From: Melastoma dodecandrum
Lineage: Eukaryota > Streptophyta > Magnoliopsida > Myrtales > Melastomataceae
Reading direction: 5' to 3'
DNA: 64,000 bases
Assembly (NCBI GenBank): GCA_029817715.1
Contig: JARUPY010000189.1
Location: forward strand, 4,526,001 to 4,590,000
Made by a program: the position numbers and the translations under genes. How positions within the stretch are numbered: position 1 is the first letter of the stretch; each line of letters starts with the position of its first letter. Of this stretch, positions 58,246 to 64,000 are shown in pieces. The notes beneath the pieces are model-generated. The model ran no database searches. It was given only the letters and a program-made list of their open reading frames with translations, and was not told the origin of the DNA.

Positions 58246-59340
58246 TGTTCGCATCGAAAACGGATCACGTCAGAAATATTTAGCAATAATACTCACAGAG
58301 TTTGTAGATGTACTCGCCAGTAAGTAAATGAAATATATTAAATTAAACATGTGAAGTTTTACAATAAAAATAAGGTGCTGACAGCCATAAAAATAAAGCA
58401 AGGACAGCGGTGCAACGTCGTAGACTTGCTTTTGGGCGCTGTAGACTAAGAGGCGAGGTCGTAGACTTGCCGCTGAGCGCTGCAGTTTTGCGAATCTGGA
58501 CGATGGGGACGTCATAGACTTGGCGCTAGACGCTGTGAACTTGTGAATCTGGGGGAGGACATCGTAGACTTTATAATAGAGCGCTGTAGACTTGCGACTC
58601 TAGATGGTGGAAACTGGTCGGTGGGGCTTGATGAATGAACTGTGGCCGTGAATGATGGCGGATGTGGATACCAAGGCTACGGTTGCTCACCCTGGTGGCG
58701 GAGTCGAAGGCGGACCTGTTTTGCCGGGACTACGGTGGCTCGTCCTGGCAGTAGAATGCTAGCGGGGACTGATTACCAGAGCTACGGTTGCTCACCCTGG
58801 TAGTGGAAGTGAAGGCGGAGTTTGGCTGTCGGAGCTACAGTTGCTCACTCTGACGGTGGAAGTGAAGGCGGAGTTTGGCTATCGGTGCTACCGTTGCTCA
58901 CTCTGACTGTGGAAGTGATGACCAATGAAACCTGGAGAGTTTCGCCCCGGCCGGGGGATCCTAACAACTAAGGGAATTTTCCAAGGGAACATCTCCTCCC
59001 TTTTATACCCGGTCTGTTACGACCTCTGAAGATCCTATAATCTAAACCAACACCGTGGATATCGGGGTCAACAAATTGTCCTCTAAGACGTGCCACTCGT
59101 GCGGACATAGGCTGTAGACTCCACTGATTTCAGAATTAATAAACCGTCCTTTGAGACGTGTGACCTGTGCAGACGTGGGCCCTAGACTCCCACTGATCTC
59201 GGGGTCACTAATCAGTCATGTAGTTCGTGTGATTGGGGCTATAGGCCAGGTGCGAGCGTCCCGTCTTTTCTCTCATGGGCGCGGCGTCCTACTGTGGGCT
59301 TTGTCAGAAAATAGGCCCAAGATAGTCCATCATGTCAACG
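58246..59340 (-). mobile_element. 5' LTR of element B
   Basis: 1095 bp, matching 46792-47911. Its outer end reads ...GTCAACG, with the terminal A of the CA mutated, followed by GGGCC. It has five minisatellite units and about 25 bp near 59000-59030 that the other LTR lacks. Confidence 0.9.
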
Positions 59341-59345
59341 GGGCC

Positions 59346-60552
59346 CCGTGATCAAACTCCCTTTTGCTTGTGTTTTCTCTCTAAGGAGATTCTCATATCG
59401 GATAGCTCTCCTGGCCAACTCGTTCCAATCTCTGAATACTTCTCCTTCTAACTTCTTTCTGAGTCGAAGGAGAAGGGAGTCTTGAACGATGACAATGAGC
59501 TCGGCTTCGGATGCAGAGGTTTTACACTTGAGTCGTGCCTTCTGAAGTTTCTTTAAAAAGACAGCCACGGGCTCACCAGTTGTTGTTTCATGTGAATGAG
59601 ATCTTGTAAGGTCACTGCTGGGTTAATCTGAGTAAACACCAGCGTGAACTGGACCTGCATGTCATCTCAGTTTCTTACCGAATTAGGAGGAAGCTTTACA
59701 TACCACGTAAAAGCCAACCGTTTGTGGCAGCTTCCCCAGCCTGGTGGGTAAAGCAGGTGACATGTTCCGCGGGCACAATGCCTTCTTCTCCCGAAAAACG
59801 AGCGAATTCAGGAATGCGGTATCCCCTTAGAAAATGATAATCCCTATCAATGTTATCAGGGTAAGGAGCCCGATAGAGCTGCACCTCATTAGCATTATCC
59901 GCCCCAGGGATCGCTTGTTCCACTAGACGGGCAAAATAATCCCTGATTTCGGGTGCGAGATCTGGCGGTGCTACTGCCTCCTAAATTAGTATTCCCCTTC
60001 CATGTCCGGGTCGAGGAGAGTATTCAGGTTGTTCATGGATTTTGGTGGAAACAAATTCTTTATCCACCGGCCGAAAGGGGGTTGATACGTCACATGATGA
60101 TTTTGTTGTGTAGCTGTCCTATACTCGTTTATCACAAGTGGCGGATTGTTGTGCATGAACTTCTTGGGGCCCGCTTGGATGACTAGAAGAATGTCCATGT
60201 CAACATTTTTCTTTCCTTCAACGATTGAGGCCCTGGGAGGATCACAATAGGATTGCTACCTGGTGGCTGCTGACTCATCTTTCCTATCTCTAGGGCTGCT
60301 CATCGGTGCCCCTGTAATAGTTCCCAGGTTTTGAAAGACTGCTTCCATTTTGGAATCAATCTTCTCCTTGAAAGCATCGTGCTTCTGATCAATAGCACCG
60401 ACTTTCTCCATTAAGAGTTGGAGAGTACTAACGATGGGAGACAACTCTCCAATTATGGTTGGGTCTGAGTTGTTCCCATAGCTGCTCTTTTCCCCATCGA
60501 AGTGATTATCTCCAAGGTTGTCTGAATTACCACCAGCTTCAGTTCTAGGCAT
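59346..60552 (-). pseudogene. Element A Gag, N-terminal part
   Basis: ATG at 60552. Frames 60552-60256, 60198-59986, 59923-59696 and 59568-59335 include VQLYRAPYPDNIDRD...GYRIPEFARFSGEEG and THQAGEAATNG. These parallel the Gag of element B (GLYRSPYPAYNDRDFPLPKGYRVPDF), so A and B are relatives. Stops at about 60254, 59984 and 59694 interrupt it. It is cut at GGGCC by element B and resumes at 46786. Confidence 0.75.
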
Positions 60553-60568
60553 TTTTTGCTTAGATTTA

Positions 60569-60587
60569 TCCCAATGTGGTCGTCAAA
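60569..60587 (-). other. Primer-binding site region of element A
   Basis: The minus strand reads TTTGACGACCACATTGGG next to the 5' LTR, a diverged form of the element B site. Confidence 0.5.
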
Positions 60588-60591
60588 TGCG

Positions 60592-61335
60592 TGTTCGCTC
60601 CGAAAGTGACCACGAACAGGCCGGATCCGAACACGTCGGAAATCTCTACCACCACTGGCGAATGTACCCGGAGGTTCGTTGTACGTGTATGTGGTCGCCG
60701 TATGAAATAAAAGAAGAAAGGGAGAAGACATCGGACAAATACCCTTAAGCGGAAGTACTTACGGATATCATTGACGATGTCTTCAGAGAAGGAACGCGGG
60801 AACACAAAGTTAGCTTGAACGCTGGAATGCTTGAAAGTAATACTGACAATATGTCCGTCTCTAGGGAGGTGTTGAGATGTTCCTATACAATGCCTAATAA
60901 CAAGTATTTATACTAAGCTAGACCAACGTATCTAAGGTAAAATAATATTGCACATATATTATGTTTCCTTTGATGTTGGTCTACAGGGAATATCTAATTT
61001 CAATATGAGCAATCTTGGCAATAATCCCCTTATGGATCCTGAGATCGTCTAGAGCCTTCCATAACAGCTAAGTTGATCGATCGCATTGCCCATTGGCCTT
61101 CGTTGTACAGTTTCCCCGCTCACCCAACTAATTGTCGCTAGTTGCTTCCGCTGTTCATTGTCGCCCGTCGCCTGGTGGCCCCGCCACTTGGTGACTGCTT
61201 CGCCTAGCAAGCCTTCGCCTGATGTGTTTCCGTTGTCACCTTCTTACTGGATTTCCGTCCTTTGAGCCTGCATTCTGGACTGTTGATCTACAGACGAGGC
61301 CGAGATCTGTGGCCTAGAATTTCTGTTGTAAAACA
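60592..61335 (-). mobile_element. 5' LTR of element A
   Basis: 744 bp, TGTTCGCTCCG ... GTAAAACA on the plus strand. It is followed directly by CCCAATTCCAGAACTGC of PME exon 2. Confidence 0.85.
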
Positions 61336-61384
61336 CCCAATTCCAGAACTGCAAGATACTAAAGTGACTTGTTCCTTGGAGTGA
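61336..61384 (+). pseudogene. Pectin methylesterase copy 4, 3' part
   Basis: CCCAATTCCAGAACTGCAAG continues exon 2 (FQNCKIL) from the point where element A split it. After about 20 bp it jumps to the last codons (SLE and stop at 61382-61384). Together with 44626-44716 this PME held only a few dozen codons before A inserted. Confidence 0.85.
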
Positions 61385-62400
61385 CTTCATTTTTGTTGTT
61401 TTTCGGTTTATTTTTTCTACAATTCAAATTGGTTGTTTGCATTTATTTTTATCTATGTAATGACTTCTTACCATTTATTAATATAGTACAACATTTTGTA
61501 TATTTTTACGAAAAAAATTAACGTATTAAATGAATTCTCCAGTTCTAAATCTAAATATTAAAATATAATAAATAAATTTTCGAGGAAGCGACACAAAACT
61601 TCGTATTGTTTTCAAATCTCGTCCCAGAAAATTGTAATGAAATCCTGAATAAATGCATAAAAAATGAACAAGTACTACACAAACATTTTCTTTGTGTTGT
61701 CATTTAAGATGGAAAAATCCATAAGAGATATCTCGTATAAAACATTCTACACTTGCTTGATGATATTTCGAACAAAAACACTAATATTTCGGATAGAACT
61801 AATTTGATTGTATAAAAAAATTTCTAAGATACGACTACTACAATATTGTTGCATCATAATAAAAAAACACATACACGAAATGCAAGTGATGTATGAAATT
61901 TCGTAAAGCTAAACAAAAATTTCGTTATACTCAAAATATTCAACACAAATAATTCATAAATTAATCTAATCATCATGTTTGTAGTTCTTTTTGTCGTTAA
62001 TTGAGAACAGACGTCTTACTTTACGAAAAAATTGTGTTGGCCTTACCGCTAACACATTTCGTACAAAGAATAAAAAATTTTGTTGTATATAAAATCTTTG
62101 TCATAGGGTCGAATATAAAATTATTTGCTTAGAAGCAATTGGTTTGTTGCCATTTACGAATAATTAATGGAAGCAAAAAAAGACCACCGCAAAAGTAAAA
62201 ATATATAAGTTTACCATTTATTTGTATTTCAAAAAATAACAAAAACTTCATAAACAACAAAATATTACTATGCAAATGTTTTGTTTAACGATTTCGTAAA
62301 GTTTATTCAATAAATTTGTAAAGTGTTTGCATAACTTTATGTTACAAATATTTTTGCTATTATTTCAAAATATTTCCTTAAAATACAACTTTGACGTTTT
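61385..62400. repeat. PME 3' flank, unit 4
   Basis: Matches the other three flanks but is more diverged. The 64-codon ORF of the other copies is broken here (near 61975-62170). Similarity fades at about 62400, before the point where the copia relic starts in units 1-3. Confidence 0.7.
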
Positions 62401-62930
62401 AAAAAATATATCATGTGATAATTTTTTTTATAAACAGTATTGACAAAAATAATGAAATTAACCATACTCCGGTGAATGTGAAATATTTGCTTACCTTTAC
62501 ATAAATATTGGATAAAATAATTAACATAAGTTTCATTTCGTACGGATAAATTGCCGACAGACAATTCTACATGATTTTCGTATTTTATGAATTTTTTTGC
62601 AAATCTTTATGAATTTTTTCCGAAAAAAAAAGTCTTTACCATAACAGTTAAAAGATCCATGTAAATGCCATGTGACAATTTCATTTCTGTAAATTGGAGC
62701 TTTTCATCAATCATACTAAATTTTTAGTATTGACAATATAAAATAATTGTATACCTCACAAAGAAGTTTTCTTTGCGGGTAACATCTTTGTGTTCTTGCC
62801 TTACCTTTCCACAAACTAACAACCAAAGTGGGAGGGTCTCATGATAAACAATCATCGCACCACGTTAAATGGCAAGGGCAGATGCTAATGAGAAAACTCG
62901 TGTCCCTATCCTTTGATTTTGGGTCCTATG
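62401..62930. other. AT-rich tract, no feature recognised
   Basis: No ORF, inverted repeat or RNA gene that I can support. Not shared with units 1-3. Confidence 0.6.
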
Positions 62931-63560
62931 TGTTTGCGGACGAAACACGTCGCGATGTAACGGGGACTAACACAGAGTTAAAGAAATGTGGTCATCAAGA
63001 CTTTTAGACAAACAGTAATACAAAGCACAAAAATAAGAACGCATGAACAAGAACGCTTACTACTATTTCTGGAGGAAAGATTACAGAGAGACAATCAAAC
63101 AGCCCTTTGGGGTCTTTGAATGATTGTCGTGTGTTTGTTACAGAAGACTGACTGCATATTTATATTAACACTTGATCATATACAGACAATAATCGCTAAT
63201 ACAACTGCTAACATAACCACTAAACATATTTTTGCGCAAGTTTTATTAAGACTAATTGTAGTTCATATACTTCGATCATGACTCAGTGAGGCTCCGACAG
63301 CAAATTGACTAAGTCTTGAAGCTTCAACTCGAACTCTTCCTACGATAGTCACTTCCTTCGACGTATCCTGCTTCGATGTGCCTTGCTTCGACTGGCTTGA
63401 ACTTTGATCGGGTGCTCCTTCGACTATATCTGCCATCATAATGATGGGCCTTGCCATCATTGAAGCCCAAAACGGCTTTATTGTATAAATATTTAACCTC
63501 CCTCGAACGACACGTGTCACTCCTTTGAATAGCCACTTTAACTTTAGGGGTTTCATTTTT
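62931..63560 (-). mobile_element. LTR of a family C retroelement at the right edge
   Basis: Starts TGTTTGCGGACGAAACACG and matches, reverse complemented, the right ends of the blocks at 7047 and 28983. The inner end is set at GGGTTTCA because the next bases, TTTTTTCCCGCCTTTTCC, would be a polypurine tract on the minus strand. That would make this a 3' LTR with the element running off to the right. Confidence 0.6.
63484..63491 (+). promoter_or_regulatory. TATA box pointing at the antisense gene
   Basis: TATAAATA lies about 160 bp before the ATG at 63645, on the plus strand, inside the putative LTR. The element itself runs on the minus strand, so this would be an antisense LTR promoter. Confidence 0.45.
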
Positions 63561-63644
63561 TCCCGCCTTTTCCAGAAACTCTTCGTTTCCTCTTCCTCAA
63601 ACTTCCCCCAAAGCCAAGAAACCTCTCAGAACCCTAAAATCGCC

Positions 63645-64000
63645 ATGTCTCGTGTGTCTATCAATTCCGCTCCCCTCCGTGGTGACGGCCTACGATTCAA
63701 GGCCATTTCCGAGCATCAAGTAATGTCATCTCCGTGAGACTGACAACTGATGTGCCTAATGGCGAAGAGACATTTGACAGGCAAGTACCACTAGCAGTAA
63801 CCGTCGGTCCCTTCTTCCAGCCATCAGCGTTGATTCAGCGGAAGGTGAACTGCGACTACCTTTATCCTTCCACCAGTTTGCCCATTCATCGGAATGATTT
63901 CTCAGTCCCTTCTTACTGGAGCAAGTCCTCGAATCAAGATATTCTATATTACTTTCCTATAATTAGCACTTTTATGGGTTATGATGAGTGGATTCGCAAG
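63645..64000 (+). pseudogene. PMD-like gene, N-terminal part, antisense to the family C element (partial)
   Basis: ATG at 63645 opens MSRVSINSAPLRGDGLRFKA. After about 23 codons the frame stops, but another frame is open from about 63713 to the window edge (SSNVISVRLTTDVPN..., then FSVPSYWSKSSNQDILYYFP and GYDEWIRK). The YW...Y-EWI pattern resembles the start of transposon-borne plant mobile domain (aminotransferase-like) proteins. Either a 1-bp frameshift or an unrecognised intron lies near 63712. The core domain would lie outside the window. Confidence 0.45.

Larger units (their letters stand above)
46792..59340 (-). mobile_element. Gypsy retrotransposon B, Tat lineage, with antisense PMD gene
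   Basis: 12.5 kb, inserted into gag of element A with a perfect 5-bp target duplication GGGCC (46787-46791 and 59341-59345). Order on the minus strand: 5' LTR, primer site, gag, protease, RT, RNase H, a second (archaeal-type) RNase H, integrase, antisense PMD gene, polypurine tract, 3' LTR. Two RNase H domains before integrase mark the Tat clade. The LTRs differ at about 20 of the first 200 positions, so the insertion is old. Stops in gag and RT and a D-to-N change in the RT active site make it inactive. Confidence 0.9.
44717..61335 (-). mobile_element. Gypsy retrotransposon A (gag only), host of element B
   Basis: Two direct LTRs (44717-45465 and 60592-61335) flank the element. The flanks are CCCAT (44712-44716) and CCCAA (61336-61340), a target duplication with one change, inside PME copy 4 exon 2. 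The orientation is minus: gag starts at 60552 next to the right LTR, and a polypurine tract adjoins the left LTR. Without element B it is about 4.1 kb and holds gag and a little more, with no pol, so it depended on other elements. Confidence 0.85.

Noticed and set aside
1..64000. tRNA, rRNA, CRISPR or bacterial-type features
   Set aside because: I saw no tRNA cloverleaf, rRNA or regular spaced direct-repeat array; the repeats found are tandem minisatellites and transposon termini of a plant genome.

Overview
This is a repeat-dense stretch of a flowering-plant nuclear genome, most likely a eudicot. The signs are a GT-AG intron, plant Ty1/copia, Ty3/gypsy (Tat-type), CACTA and Mutator-like elements, and a plant type I pectin methylesterase (PME) family. 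I cannot name the species. Only one protein-coding gene looks intact: the PME at 33108-35052 (618 aa, two exons). Almost everything else is transposon sequence or PME debris.

The skeleton is an array of four PME units in the same (+) orientation. Unit 1 (3520-23322) and unit 2 (25431-42480) are long. Each has, in order: a degenerate retroelement block with an antisense gene, an AT-rich tract with a Transposase_24 relic, the PME promoter region, the PME, an AT-rich 3' flank, a copia relic with an ATTTT target duplication, and a CACTA TNP2 relic. Unit 3 (42539-44494) keeps only the last 28 PME codons, the flank and a copia piece. Unit 4 (44495-44716 plus 61336-62400) is a PME reduced to a few dozen codons, split by a retrotransposon.

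Later insertions decorate single units. Unit 1 has a large copia element at its left edge (LTR 1650-3519, gag 1-1005). It also has an Ogre/Tat-type LTR plus leader (11048-15629) that replaces the PME promoter and first 99 codons. A gypsy pol relic (23505-25175) lies between units 1 and 2. Unit 2 carries a 594-bp fold-back Mutator-type MITE (35333-35926) with a 9-bp target duplication. Unit 4 is split by gypsy element A (44717-61335, minus strand, gag only). A in turn holds gypsy element B (46792-59340, minus strand) with a perfect GGGCC target duplication. B has gag, protease, RT, RNase H, a second archaeal-type RNase H and integrase (Tat layout), all decayed. Between integrase and 3' LTR it carries an antisense plant-mobile-domain (PMD) gene with apparent introns. 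A second retroelement family, in the blocks at 3520-7047 and 25431-28983 and at the right edge (62931-64000), also appears to carry an antisense PMD-like gene next to its LTR.

The most interesting points are: the LTR-PME fusion, whose 1-bp deletion and 88-nt intron cancel in frame; an abrupt jump in divergence between units 1 and 2 exactly at the Ogre LTR; the nested retrotransposons with antisense PMD cargo; a copia LTR and leader saturated with GAA/TTC inverted motifs; and the fold-back MITE present in one PME copy only.
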